From Desulfobulbaceae bacterium (GTDB taxonomy: Bacteria; Desulfobacterota; Desulfobulbia; Desulfobulbales; Desulfocapsaceae), in assembly GCA_003249645.1 (NCBI GenBank), contig QKIH01000033.1:1-64000 (forward strand): a DNA stretch of 64,000 bases, in the 5' to 3' direction. Made by a program: the position numbers and the translations under genes. The first letter of the stretch is position 1, and each line of letters starts with the position of its first letter. The notes under the pieces were generated by a model. That model was given only the letters and a program-made list of their open reading frames with translations, was not told the origin of the DNA and made no database searches. Shown one piece after another: positions 1-10,266 of this stretch.

Positions 1-129
1 GCCAAGCAGAAGAGCTGCTGGCGCCCTGAATTGGAAAAATCCGTAAAAGAAACAGAAGGACAGAACTAAAAGCAGTAGCCAGTGCAGCACCGCTTTTTTA
101 TAATTTTTGAACATTGTATTAACAAGATA

Positions 130-324
130 ATGTATCTAAAAACTTTGGAGGTCCTAATAAAACCGGCGAAACTTACCATAGATCTTAGCGATTACCAACA
201 AACTTGCGCAAATATTCTCAAATATACATCGTTTGACGATTTGCTAGAGGATTTTAAGCAACTTGTTCTGGATGCAGAGAATAACAGGAAGCATCTCAAC
301 TCTACCCTCTTACGACTGAGGTAA
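130..324 (+). CDS. Small hypothetical protein, possible integron cassette gene
   Basis: A 64-residue ORF from an ATG at 130; a longer reading from an upstream start at 82 is possible. The product is soluble, with an acidic helical stretch (residues about 29-50) and no domain I recognise. Base composition is AT-richer than in the housekeeping genes to the right. It ends about 40 bp before an attC-like fold on the same strand, which is the order expected of a gene cassette. No convincing ribosome binding site precedes the ATG. The ORF could be real or a remnant, and its function is unknown. Confidence 0.35.
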   Translation: MYLKTLEVLIKPAKLTIDLSDYQQTCANILKYTSFDDLLEDFKQLVLDAENNRKHLNSTLLRLR

Positions 325-365
325 AGATATTCTGTCCATTGAAACAAAAATCTGATTGGAAATAT

Positions 366-421
366 CGTAACGTGCGCTTCAGGCGCGGCCTTTAGCCGTT
401 GCCTGCAAGCGATGGTTAGCG
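366..421 (+). mobile_element. Candidate integron attC recombination site
   Basis: The sequence folds in the attC manner. TAAC (368-371) pairs with GTTA (415-418). A three-base unpaired spacer on each side (372-374 and 412-414) follows. A 10-bp arm, 375-384 with 401-411, has one bulged base, C406, which is an extrahelical G on the bottom strand. Inside is a short CGGC/GCCG stem with a 5-base loop. The R' box reads GTTAGCG, which departs from the GTTRRRY consensus at its last two positions, so the call rests on the fold. No integrase gene is in the window. Confidence 0.5.
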
Positions 422-955
422 TCAATACCTTACTTCATTCACTTTATATATACGATCAGGGTGGCCAAATACCTCGATAACTTGTTGTTCAGTCAGGGGT
501 AGCGTATAGAAATGCTGCCTGTCTGGTGTACCAACACTCGGATCTTCTCTTCCCCCTGCACAATGTGAACAGATGCTAATGAAGATAAGTTGGCCTTCTT
601 TGAACGCAATGTTAAACCCGTTGCCAGCATAAACTTGTTCCTCCTTTGCTTTTAGCTTCCAGGCGTCAGGCCATTGCGGCGGCGGAATGAACGGTGGTAA
701 ATAATTGGCAACAAATTCTGGACGCATTTCGACGAGTGCAATAGGAGGACTGTCAGGCGATAACTTTAGTTGAGAACTCATTATGCGTGAATTGGCAGAC
801 TTCTTAATGTCTATCCGAATTAAATAATAAAGGGGCTCGTTAGAGGCATCGAGCAATTGTCCAAATGCGACCAAAGAGTTTTTTTCGAAACGCGATACAT
901 TCGCGCAAGCCGATAAGATTAAAGCTAACAATGTTAAAATCAAATGCCTGCACAT
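422..955 (-). CDS. Hypothetical lipoprotein
   Basis: A 177-residue protein with a short N-terminal signal and a lipobox, LSAC, with the lipidated cysteine at residue 17. It is therefore expected to be exported and acylated, probably facing the periplasm. The mature part is mixed alpha/beta with a proline-rich segment (LPPFIPPPQWPD) and two cysteines near SICSHCAGG. No known family is recognised. The ATG at 955 has a good ribosome site, GAGGAA, three bases upstream. The stop codon touches the right end of the attC-like fold. The gene may therefore be a cassette gene in reverse orientation, or the chromosomal flank of an array. Confidence 0.7.
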   Translation of the reverse strand: MCRHLILTLLALILSACANVSRFEKNSLVAFGQLLDASNEPLYYLIRIDIKKSANSRIMSSQLKLSPDSPPIALVEMRPEFVANYLPPFIPPPQWPDAWKLKAKEEQVYAGNGFNIAFKEGQLIFISICSHCAGGREDPSVGTPDRQHFYTLPLTEQQVIEVFGHPDRIYKVNEVRY

Positions 956-1392
956 AGATTCCTCGGCTCACATCATAGTTTATTCGCTAGCAAGTAATTA
1001 TACAGAAGACTGACCGAAGCCTCCCATTTAAAACTTAAATATTCCAATGTATTAGATGAATAGGTTATGTTATTCGATGCAAGTCTTTTCTTCCCTTCCC
1101 ATCTTTCTTTTGGGTAATATGATAAAAAAGGTATTACACGTAAATATATTTTAGGATTTGGAGGTTAATATTGGCAAGGTTAAACATTTAAGAAAACCTG
1201 CAAGTTATGATGTTTCCTGATTAGATCATTATGCTAATTGCATTGTGGAACGTAACTCCTATTAACCTTGCCACTACAAATTTCAACAATTTAACAAACC
1301 AACCAAAGTAAAGATTACCTATAACAGTCTTAACTTCTCTGCATTTCAGGCTAACTTCGCATTCCCCCTATCTCTCCAAGAATCCGCTAACA
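956..1392. other. Non-coding, AT-rich interval with one spaced inverted repeat
   Basis: No ORF with a credible start lies here. The only structure seen is a perfect 12-bp inverted repeat, TGGCAAGGTTAA at 1172-1183 and its complement at 1262-1273, enclosing 78 bp. No transposase or target-site duplication was found beside it. Confidence 0.5.
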
Positions 1393-2310
1393 TCAGCGTT
1401 TTTCCCTTAAAATCAAAACCATGGCACCTATCACCACCAGTATACCGGGCAAGACACGCAGCTCCGGCAACCCGTGGCCGAGTGCGTAATCGATTATCAG
1501 TACCATGGCCGGATAGAGATAACTGTAGGCCATGACCCGGGTGGGACCGATATGGAGTATGGCGTATTGGGTGAGGAAAAAGGTGCAGACGGTGCAGAAG
1601 ATTGCCAGATAGGCCGTCCCGCCCAAGACTCCGGCCGGTAGCTGCAGCCAGGCAACCTGCAGCAGATTCCGCCAACCGAACATGGCCAGCCAGCAACAGC
1701 CTGTAACCAGAATCCAGTATGTCATCACAATCATCGGCTCACCGCGATAAAGATATCTGACCAGGACGGTATACAAACCCATACCGAGACAACCGAGAAA
1801 GAATATAAGATCACCTTTATTCCAGTGCATATGCAGCAGAGTCTGCAGATTGCCGTCGAATATTACCCACAAGGCACCGACCAGACCGCACAGTAAGGCC
1901 AGAAATCCTTTTGTGGTCATCCGTTCGCGAAGCAAGAGGTAGGCGTAAATGCCTGCAATGGACGGCACCAGAGTAAAGATTACGGAAATATTCAGAGCCG
2001 TGGTGAAACGAAGTGAATAAAACATCGTCCAGAAAAATGAAACCAGACAGCCGCTGATCACACCGCATCGTAAAAAAAGTGAGACCGAAAATGAGAATCC
2101 GTGAACCGTTACTATGTATGGAGTGAGAGAAAGTGATGCAATTACAAAGCGGGAAAAGGTCAATGCCAGTGGATCAAGCCGCGGAGCAAGGGTGTGACTG
2201 ACGGTAAAGGAAGTTGAAACCAGAAATGCTGATATCAGCATCATCGCATGAACAAATGGCAATGACGTTCTTTTTTCTGCTGCGTAGCTTCTTCTTTTCA
2301 TGATATGCAT
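1393..2310 (-). CDS. EamA/DMT-superfamily transporter
   Basis: A polytopic inner-membrane protein of about 305 residues, with roughly ten hydrophobic helices in two five-helix halves. This is the architecture of the EamA (RhaT/YdcZ-like) drug/metabolite exporters. The end of each half is glycine-rich (LLLRERMTTKGFLALLCGLV and the C-terminal LPGILVVIGAMVLIL), as usual for the family. Members export amino acids, nucleotides or other small metabolites, and the substrate cannot be read from sequence. A GTG at 2337 gives a longer form, but ATGs at 2310 and 2301 sit behind GAGCGGG. It lies alone behind the terminator of the upstream zinc-ribbon gene. Confidence 0.85.
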   Translation of the reverse strand: MHIMKRRSYAAEKRTSLPFVHAMMLISAFLVSTSFTVSHTLAPRLDPLALTFSRFVIASLSLTPYIVTVHGFSFSVSLFLRCGVISGCLVSFFWTMFYSLRFTTALNISVIFTLVPSIAGIYAYLLLRERMTTKGFLALLCGLVGALWVIFDGNLQTLLHMHWNKGDLIFFLGCLGMGLYTVLVRYLYRGEPMIVMTYWILVTGCCWLAMFGWRNLLQVAWLQLPAGVLGGTAYLAIFCTVCTFFLTQYAILHIGPTRVMAYSYLYPAMVLIIDYALGHGLPELRVLPGILVVIGAMVLILREKR

Positions 2311-2350
2311 CCCGCTCAATATTCCTTTCAGCAGCACGCCTTATACCTAA

Positions 2351-2392
2351 AAACAAAAAAGAGAGCCAGCCAATACGGCCGCGCTCTCTTTT
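2351..2392 (-). terminator. Rho-independent terminator of the zinc-ribbon gene
   Basis: On the minus strand a stem formed by 2383-2392 and 2357-2366 (AAAAGAGAGC with GCTCTCTTTT) is followed by a T-rich run. It lies 25 bp past the stop of the 540-residue gene at 2418. Confidence 0.75.
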
Positions 2393-2417
2393 ATTGACGG
2401 AACTATCCAATAACGGG

Positions 2418-4040
<1,623 letters not shown>

Positions 4041-4097
4041 TAAGCTTCCCTCCCAAACAAGCTTAGTCTGGCCATTTATCAGGCAGGTAAAAAGAAG

Positions 4098-4406
4098 TTA
4101 CACTGAGCAGACGGCACAAAGAGGTTCTGCTTCACTGGAGACAAACTGCTCACTGAATGCAAAACCGCACTTGTTACAAACCTTAACACCTTCAGGAACA
4201 ACAGTGCTGGCATTTGATGCCGGCGCGATTGTCCCAATATCTCCGACGGGCACTGACAACATACTGTTTTCCTCAATATTTCCGGCCACAGTCACACTGT
4301 CATCTACCCTAAAAACCTGTTGACACTCCGGGCATCGAACCTTTTTTCCCAACAAAGTATCGTCCGCTGTGCCTTTTAACCCACATTCTGGGCAAATCAT
4401 CTTCAT
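4098..4406 (-). CDS. Small double zinc-ribbon protein
   Basis: A 102-residue soluble protein. An N-terminal MJ0042-like ribbon (CPEC and CPEC) closely matches the start of the 540-residue neighbour. A C-terminal second ribbon has CNKC and CAVC. The middle is a Val/Ser/Ala-rich linker. The ORF can be opened at a TTG at 4412, but AGGAGG at 4414-4419 leaves only one base before it. The ATG at 4406 has a six-base spacing and gives the same MKM start as the paralogue. It probably binds two zinc ions; its partner and function are unknown. Confidence 0.75.
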   Translation of the reverse strand: MKMICPECGLKGTADDTLLGKKVRCPECQQVFRVDDSVTVAGNIEENSMLSVPVGDIGTIAPASNASTVVPEGVKVCNKCGFAFSEQFVSSEAEPLCAVCSV

Positions 4407-4534
4407 CGGCAACCTCCTGGAATAAATTCTAACCCCGTTATCACCATTTGTGATAAAAAATGTATTAAAACATCGTAATATTTAATAGAATGCAAAGATA
4501 TTACAACCTTTTTTTGTGCAAAGGAAAATAAGGC

Positions 4535-5011
4535 ATGGAAATCATACTCATAGCGGCAATGTCATGCAACCGCGTGATAGGAAAAAATGATGCAATCCCC
4601 TGGCATATCCCCGAGGAATTACAGCATTTCAAAACCGTCACCATGGGCTACCCGCTGATCATGGGAAGAAAAACCCATCAGGCGATAGGCTTCCCTCTTC
4701 CCGGTCGAAAAAACATTGTCATTACACGTGACAGGGCAATTACACTTAATGGCTGCACCGTCGTTCACACCATCGATGAAGCCATAAATGCATGCGATAA
4801 TGCTGAGCGGGTTTTTATCCTTGGAGGAGAAGATATTTTCCGACAGACCATGGATATCGCTGACACCATTCTGCTGACAGTTCTTGATCGCATAGTCGAT
4901 GGAGACACCGTATTTCCTGAATTTTCCTCCACCGATTTTCAGGAAACCGACAGGAAACGGGTTGAGGGAAAGGATCCCTTCACTATCTACACCTATAACA
5001 GGGGGAAATAA
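4535..5011 (+). CDS. folA: Dihydrofolate reductase
   Basis: A 158-residue cytoplasmic enzyme that reduces dihydrofolate to tetrahydrofolate with NADPH. All family landmarks are present. The N-terminal strand leads to the VIGKNDAIPWHIPEEL segment, in which Glu28 sits at the place of the catalytic acid (Asp27 of the E. coli enzyme). The MGRKTH and GRKNIVITR motifs contact NADPH, and FILGGEDIF is the second glycine pair of the cofactor site. Length is typical. AAGG sequences precede the ATG. It stands between the zinc-ribbon pair (divergent) and the SLC13 permease, with no thyA beside it. Confidence 0.95.
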   Translation: MEIILIAAMSCNRVIGKNDAIPWHIPEELQHFKTVTMGYPLIMGRKTHQAIGFPLPGRKNIVITRDRAITLNGCTVVHTIDEAINACDNAERVFILGGEDIFRQTMDIADTILLTVLDRIVDGDTVFPEFSSTDFQETDRKRVEGKDPFTIYTYNRGK

Positions 5012-5119
5012 GAATCGGCCATTTTCTCTTGCATTAATCCAACATAGTGCAATATTTGATCTATACGCTGACTCCTGTGATTTTATTTCTGCTTAACAAC
5101 ATCTGGTCAGGATTTTGCC

Positions 5120-6892
5120 ATGGGAATATGGATCATATCTGCCATCCTGGTTGTAACGCTTTACCTGCTTATTTCTGAAGTTATTTCCGTAGACCTTACC
5201 GCCATCGGGATCATTGTCCTTCTGGTCGTCACCGGTCTCCTCAGCCCGAAAGAGGCTGTCTCGGGTTTTGCCAATCCGGCACTGATCACAGTGGCGGCAA
5301 TGTTTGTCGTCAGCAAAGGTCTGATACGAACCGGAGGCATAGAATTCCTGGGACGGAAAATCACCAATGTCGCGAAAACAAATGTCAATGCGGCACTTGC
5401 TCTTATTCTTTTTTCAGTGGCTGTTTCATCCGCCTTTATTAACAACACGCCGGTTGTCATTCTTTTCATTCCGGTGGTGATGACCATGTGCTGTGAACTG
5501 GGGCTGAGTCCGTCAAAATTCCTCATTCCGCTTTCCTATGCCTCTATTCTTGCCGGGACTTGTACCCTGATCGGAACATCCACCAATATTATTATTAGTG
5601 ACCTCAGCAATGAATACGGCTTCGGCTCTCTTTCCATGTTTGAGATTTCTATCATTGGCGTACCCATAGCATTAATCGGCATTGTTTTTATGCTTATTGC
5701 AGCACCCCGCCTGCTGCCAGACCTGGCTAATCCGGTCTGCCGCATAAAAGACAGTGAACATCGCCAATATCTTGCTGAAATCCAACTTAAGGCGAAAAGC
5801 AGATTCCTCGGCATTCATCCCGGCGAAGTAAAAAAACACTACCCAGACCTTGAAGTACTTGAGCTTGTCAGCAATCGTACAATTTATCACCCCGGCAGAG
5901 ATGCCAAACTTGTCTGTGAAGGTGACACCCTGCTGATTAAAGCCTCGCTGAATAGTCTCATTACAATTCTCCAGGAAGATGGTGTGGAACTCCCCTCTTC
6001 CGAAAAGGATCTCGTACTCGGTGCCCAGAAAGACGCACCTATCGTTGTTGAAATGCTTGTTGCCCCCGGCTCTTCAGAAAGGGGCTATAAAGTCAGCCAG
6101 ACTGGTCTGGCCAGGAACCCGGATATCAATATCATTGCCGTAAAGCGGACTACCCGCCACATTGATGAGAGGCAGATTGAAGAAATCCGGCTTCGCACAG
6201 GTGATACCCTGCTGATCTGGTGCCAGGGCAGCACCCTCGAATCGCTTCGCAGCGATAATGACTACCTGATTATAGAAGATGTCTACGAAGAACTGGTTCA
6301 CAAACGCAAGGCCTGGTGGGCCATCATCAATTTCATCGGCATGATCGGCACCGCCTCTCTGGGCATAGCCGATATCATGACCTGTGCACTGACAGCTGCC
6401 TTTCTGATGGTTGTCACCGGCTGTCTGCAGATGCGTGATGCCTACCGCTCCATTCAATGGGATGTTCTGCTGCTTATTGCCGGTACCATCGCCTTAGGCC
6501 TCGGGATGCAGAAAACCGGTGCCAGCGAATTATACGCCAAAAGCTTTCTCAGCCTGCTTCATGGTTTCAGTCCAACCATTATTCTTGGCGGTATGATTCT
6601 GATTACCTCAATCAGCACACAGATTTTAAGCAACAATGCGACGGCTGTTCTGCTGCTGCCGATTGCGATTTCAACAGCAGTGAGCATCGGTGTTGACCCG
6701 AAACCATTTATCATTGGGGTCTGTATCGGTGCAAGCGCATGTTTTGCTACTCCGATGGGCTACCAGACCAATCTTATGGTCTTTGTTCCCGGCGGCTACA
6801 GTTTCAAAGATTATATGCGCCTTGGCGTTCCGCTCAATATCTTTGTGGTGCTGGCTGGAAGCCTGCTGATACCAATGATCTGGAAGTTCTGA
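5120..6892 (+). CDS. SLC13/DASS-family anion permease with TrkA-C (RCK_C) domains
   Basis: A 590-residue inner-membrane protein. Two blocks of hydrophobic helices (residues 1-200 and 395-590) flank a soluble insert (about 210-385) made of two TrkA-C-like domains. This is the arrangement of sodium-coupled SLC13-related sulfate and anion permeases such as SAC1-type proteins. Both halves carry the Asn-Thr/Asn-Asn signature loops of the transport site (FINNTPVVILFIP with GTSTNIIISD, and ILSNNATAVLLLPIA with GYQTNLMVFVPGGY). Sulfate or a related oxyanion is a reasonable substrate guess for an anaerobe, but it cannot be proved from sequence. The inserts probably sense a nucleotide or ligand. Confidence 0.88.
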   Translation: MGIWIISAILVVTLYLLISEVISVDLTAIGIIVLLVVTGLLSPKEAVSGFANPALITVAAMFVVSKGLIRTGGIEFLGRKITNVAKTNVNAALALILFSVAVSSAFINNTPVVILFIPVVMTMCCELGLSPSKFLIPLSYASILAGTCTLIGTSTNIIISDLSNEYGFGSLSMFEISIIGVPIALIGIVFMLIAAPRLLPDLANPVCRIKDSEHRQYLAEIQLKAKSRFLGIHPGEVKKHYPDLEVLELVSNRTIYHPGRDAKLVCEGDTLLIKASLNSLITILQEDGVELPSSEKDLVLGAQKDAPIVVEMLVAPGSSERGYKVSQTGLARNPDINIIAVKRTTRHIDERQIEEIRLRTGDTLLIWCQGSTLESLRSDNDYLIIEDVYEELVHKRKAWWAIINFIGMIGTASLGIADIMTCALTAAFLMVVTGCLQMRDAYRSIQWDVLLLIAGTIALGLGMQKTGASELYAKSFLSLLHGFSPTIILGGMILITSISTQILSNNATAVLLLPIAISTAVSIGVDPKPFIIGVCIGASACFATPMGYQTNLMVFVPGGYSFKDYMRLGVPLNIFVVLAGSLLIPMIWKF

Positions 6893-7081
6893 CTCAACTC
6901 ATGAAACAGCAACATCTGGCTGATTTTCTTCATCTTACAGGAATCCGGGCATCTTTTATGTCAGTCGCTATTGACGTATGCGCGTTATACCGTTTAATTT
7001 TATCTGGTTTTAATTAAATGAAACCCCGTTAAATTATGCTTTATCGACAACCATTTTGTTCACACAACAACAGAAAATAGA

Positions 7082-8542
7082 ATGAAAATATTTTACCAGC
7101 TCTTTTTCGCGCTACTCCTGGGCCTGCTGTTTATCATATCAGTCGACCATTATTTCAGTTACAGTGAGGAAGTCTGGCAGTTTGAAAGAGATCTTGTCAA
7201 AAATTCCATTCAGGATGGACGCAGCATCTCAGGAATGATTCGCCATGTCTGGATTGATAACGGAGAGCAGAAAGCACTGGAACTGCTGGAAGACGCCAGC
7301 ATAGAGGGCAGAATCAAGGCAAGGTGGGTCTGGGCTGATGAACTCGTCAACAGCGAGGTTATCAAGCAGGAGCAAATAGATGTTGCAGCTTCCTTCGAGT
7401 CAAACTCACCATTTTCGGTTAAATTGAACACTTCGGAAAATCCTTCTATCCTTACCTACATCCCCGTCGCACTTCCCCTTAAACGCCATGGGGGACTTGA
7501 AATCGAACAGTCATTGCTGCCGCTTAAATCTTACCAGAAAAAAATGCTTATTCGGTCGATCGTGATCTCCTGTGTCGTCGCCATCGTATTCGGCACAATT
7601 CTCTATCTGTACATCACCCTGAAAATTCGCAGACCCATCGAACAACTGATGGACCATACACGTCGAATCGGCAAAGGTGATTTACGTGTTGCTGAGGCAC
7701 TGCCGAAAGACAATGAACTGGGGCTGCTCTCTGAAACTATTAATGACATGTGTTCAAGGCTATTGATTTCACGTGAAAAAATCAAATTTGAATATGAAGC
7801 GAGACTCCAGACAATCGAAAAGTTACGTCACACCGAACAGCTTTCCAATCTTGGTATCCTGGCCGCTGGCATAGCCCACGAGATCGGCACACCGCTCAAC
7901 GTTATTGAAGGCAGATCCAGGATGATCACTGAAGCCGCAGGAAATCATGAAAGCATATGTCACAACAGTGACATTATTCATAAACAGTGCGAAAAAATTT
8001 CCTATACAATCAGACAGCTTCTCGATTATTCCAGAAGACCGAAACAGCAAGTCGCAAGAGAAAATATCCAGTTCATAGTAAAACAGGTCTTTCAACTCAT
8101 TTATCCTCTTGCCAAGAAACAGGATGTGACCTTGAATATTATCGTCGAAGAGAATATGGAAACATCCATGGAGGTCGATGGAAACCAGCTGCAGCAGGTA
8201 TTTGTCAACCTGCTGATGAACAGTATTCAGGCCATGCCCCACGGTGGTGATGTCACCGTATCCATGACAACACATATTGAAAAATCGCAGGATATCACCA
8301 AACCGGATTCCACTTTCATGCAGATAGAAATCAGTGATGAAGGAGGCGGGATAGAGCCAAAAAACATGAAAGACATATTCACACCGTTCTTTACGACAAA
8401 AGCAATGGGCGCCGGAACAGGGCTTGGACTTTCTATCGCCCATGAAATCATTCAGGAGCATGGCGGCTGGATTAACGTCAGGAATGTAGAAAAAGGAAGT
8501 TGCTTTACCATCTACATGCCAATGGAGGGAATTAAAGCGTGA
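7082..8542 (+). CDS. Membrane sensor histidine kinase (NtrB/AtoS-like)
   Basis: A 486-residue kinase. TM1 is at residues 3-24, followed by a small periplasmic sensor (about 25-155), TM2 (about 158-182) and a HAMP domain (KIRRPIEQLMDHTRRIGKGD). The HisKA domain has the phosphoacceptor His266 in AGIAHEIGTPLN, and the C-terminal HATPase shows NLLMNSIQAM, DEGGGI and GTGLGLSI. It overlaps the next gene by four bases, so it should phosphorylate that sigma-54 response regulator. The periplasmic ligand is unknown. The pair lies directly upstream of the sigma-54 promoter of the hydrogenase-related operon, suggesting that the operon is its target. Confidence 0.92.
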   Translation: MKIFYQLFFALLLGLLFIISVDHYFSYSEEVWQFERDLVKNSIQDGRSISGMIRHVWIDNGEQKALELLEDASIEGRIKARWVWADELVNSEVIKQEQIDVAASFESNSPFSVKLNTSENPSILTYIPVALPLKRHGGLEIEQSLLPLKSYQKKMLIRSIVISCVVAIVFGTILYLYITLKIRRPIEQLMDHTRRIGKGDLRVAEALPKDNELGLLSETINDMCSRLLISREKIKFEYEARLQTIEKLRHTEQLSNLGILAAGIAHEIGTPLNVIEGRSRMITEAAGNHESICHNSDIIHKQCEKISYTIRQLLDYSRRPKQQVARENIQFIVKQVFQLIYPLAKKQDVTLNIIVEENMETSMEVDGNQLQQVFVNLLMNSIQAMPHGGDVTVSMTTHIEKSQDITKPDSTFMQIEISDEGGGIEPKNMKDIFTPFFTTKAMGAGTGLGLSIAHEIIQEHGGWINVRNVEKGSCFTIYMPMEGIKA

Positions 8543-9828
8543 GAGGTGTAATCTGCATCATAGAAGATGAACCTGATATGTGCGAATATCTGGAGGAGAC
8601 TCTTCAGCGACGTGACTTTTCCATCTTCACCTACCATACCGGACAGAGCGGTCTGACCGCCGTCAGCGACAGACCGTTTGATGCGGTGCTTGTCGACATT
8701 AATCTGCCGGATATCAGCGGCCTTCATGTCTGCAATAAAATTATCGAAAATGTTCCTGATGTGCCGGTCATCGTGATGACAGCCTTCGGCAATATGGATA
8801 CAGCCATCTCGGCAATACGGGCCGGAGCATATGATTTTGTAACGAAACCATTGGATATTGATATTCTTTCCATGGCTCTGGACAGGGCTGTTCGCTACAG
8901 GAATCTGCAGAAAACCATAAAGAAGCTCAGCGATACCACCCAAAAACCCGATGTCTTCGGCAATATCATAGGCCAGAGTCAGGTTATGGAGGAGATGTTT
9001 AATCAGCTTAGCCGCATCGCCGACTCTGAAGCAACCCTTCTGATTACCGGAGAAAGCGGCGTCGGTAAAGAAGTGACTGCAAGAGCCGTCCACTCTCATT
9101 CGAGAAGGGTGAACAAACCGCTAATCTCGATAAACTGCGCAGCCATGCCGGGACAGCTTCTGGAAAGTGAACTTTTCGGCTATGTCAAAGGGGCATTTAC
9201 CGATGCAAGATCGGCGAAAAACGGTCTTTTTCAGGAGGCGGACGGAGGCACCCTCTTTCTTGACGAAATAGGAGAAATCCCTCTTGATCTCCAGCCGAAA
9301 CTCCTTCGGGTTCTCGAAGAAAGACGCGTCAGACCACTGGGCGGCGTCAAGGAAATCCCGATAGACGTACGCATTATTGCTGCGACCAACCGTGATCTGG
9401 AAACGGCAGTTGAAGAAGGGTTGTTTCGGGAAGATCTGTTCTACCGATTAAATGTCATTAAAATATCCATCCCTCCGCTGCGCTCCAGAGGAACGGATAT
9501 TCTGCTGCTTGCCAAAAAGTTTATTGAACAATTTGCCAAGAGACAGCAAAGGGATGTTACCGGGATGACCGAAGCCGCTGTACAGAAGCTGCTGGATTAT
9601 TCATGGCCCGGCAACGTCAGAGAACTGAGAAATGCCGTTGAACATGCGGTTGCGCTGACGAGGTTTGAAAAAATCGTGCCAGAAGATCTTCCTGCTAAAA
9701 TCGCAAACTACACAACTGACCAGCTGCTTCTGCCGTCTGAAGACCCTATGGAACTCATCTCTCTTGAAGAAATGGAGAAACGCTATATCCAGCACGTTCT
9801 GAAGTCACGGCAAGAATTCTTCAGATAG
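8539..9828 (+). CDS. Sigma-54-dependent response regulator, C-terminal HTH lost by frameshift
   Basis: An NtrC-family regulator of 429 residues. The receiver domain has Asp53 (VDINLPD). The AAA+ domain shows Walker A GESGVGKE, a GAFTDA variant of the sigma-54 contact loop GAFTGA, Walker B GGTLFLDEIGE and a C-terminal R-finger region. The Fis-type helix-turn-helix should follow RYIQHVLKS. Instead the frame runs into RQEFFR and stops. The missing recognition helix (ARILQIDRKTLYRKL) is present in another frame at 9810-9881. Comparison with the family suggests loss of roughly 22 bases. The protein could still hydrolyse ATP and contact sigma-54, but DNA binding is probably absent unless this is a sequence error. 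Confidence 0.9.
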   Translation: MRGVICIIEDEPDMCEYLEETLQRRDFSIFTYHTGQSGLTAVSDRPFDAVLVDINLPDISGLHVCNKIIENVPDVPVIVMTAFGNMDTAISAIRAGAYDFVTKPLDIDILSMALDRAVRYRNLQKTIKKLSDTTQKPDVFGNIIGQSQVMEEMFNQLSRIADSEATLLITGESGVGKEVTARAVHSHSRRVNKPLISINCAAMPGQLLESELFGYVKGAFTDARSAKNGLFQEADGGTLFLDEIGEIPLDLQPKLLRVLEERRVRPLGGVKEIPIDVRIIAATNRDLETAVEEGLFREDLFYRLNVIKISIPPLRSRGTDILLLAKKFIEQFAKRQQRDVTGMTEAAVQKLLDYSWPGNVRELRNAVEHAVALTRFEKIVPEDLPAKIANYTTDQLLLPSEDPMELISLEEMEKRYIQHVLKSRQEFFR

Positions 9829-9881
9829 ACCGAAAAACACTCTATCGCAAACTGCAGGGCTACGAGAACAATAATAAATAG
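9810..9881 (+). pseudogene. Out-of-frame remnant of the regulator's HTH domain
   Basis: Reading from GCA at 9810 gives ARILQIDRKTLYRKL, then QGYENNNK and a TAG at 9879-9881. This is the normal recognition helix and tail of an NtrC-family regulator. It overlaps the end of the upstream frame and shows that the gene once ended at 9881. Confidence 0.85.
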
Positions 9882-9893
9882 ACAGGCCCGTTA

Positions 9894-9920
9894 GCCCCGC
9901 ATCTGAATACGGGGCATTTT
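9894..9920 (+). terminator. Terminator after the two-component gene pair
   Basis: GCCCCG (9894-9899) pairs with CGGGGC (9910-9915) around a 10-base loop and is followed by ATTTT. It starts 13 bp after the ancestral stop at 9881. A second hairpin, GGGGCA-TTA-TGCCCC at 9929-9943, follows without a T-run. Confidence 0.6.
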
Positions 9921-10190
9921 ACCCACCGGGGGCATTATGCCCCAATCGTCTCATCAAAGTTCTCTGTTGCCCCTCTTTGTCCGCCAGATTCAGGCATAAG
10001 ACCGCTCTTTGCTAAAATTTCAAGACTAAGAGGCTGTAGCATTCTGCCCCATCATTTCATTCCCTGCTGCTATAATTGCCTGATCAAGCCCTTTATTTTA
10101 TCTGCTTTGTCGGTAGAAATCATACTATCAACATTCATATACATATTTTTTTTGCTGTATTTTCAGCTCATTATAAAACGCATCGTTTTC
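9921..10190. other. Intergenic region, candidate enhancer region of the sigma-54 promoter
   Basis: No credible gene lies here. It holds a perfect palindrome (9929-9943) and three TGCCCC motifs at 9938, 9968 and 10045, between about 150 and 255 bp upstream of the -24 element. This is the distance range of enhancer sites for NtrC-type activators. Their role is not shown by sequence alone. Confidence 0.35.
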
Positions 10191-10208
10191 TTGGCACAGC
10201 TCATGCAA
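10191..10208 (+). promoter_or_regulatory. Sigma-54 (-24/-12) promoter
   Basis: TTGGCACAGCTCATGCAA matches TGGCAC-N5-TTGCA, with the invariant GG at 10193-10194 and GC at 10205-10206 separated by the required 10 bases. Transcription would start near 10218, about 50 bp before the ATG of the 76-residue gene. The gene pair just upstream encodes a sigma-54 activator and its kinase. Confidence 0.75.
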
Positions 10209-10266
10209 TCAGGATACTGAAGTATTATTTATATAAAATATTGGTGATTATTGGGAGGATTACCAG

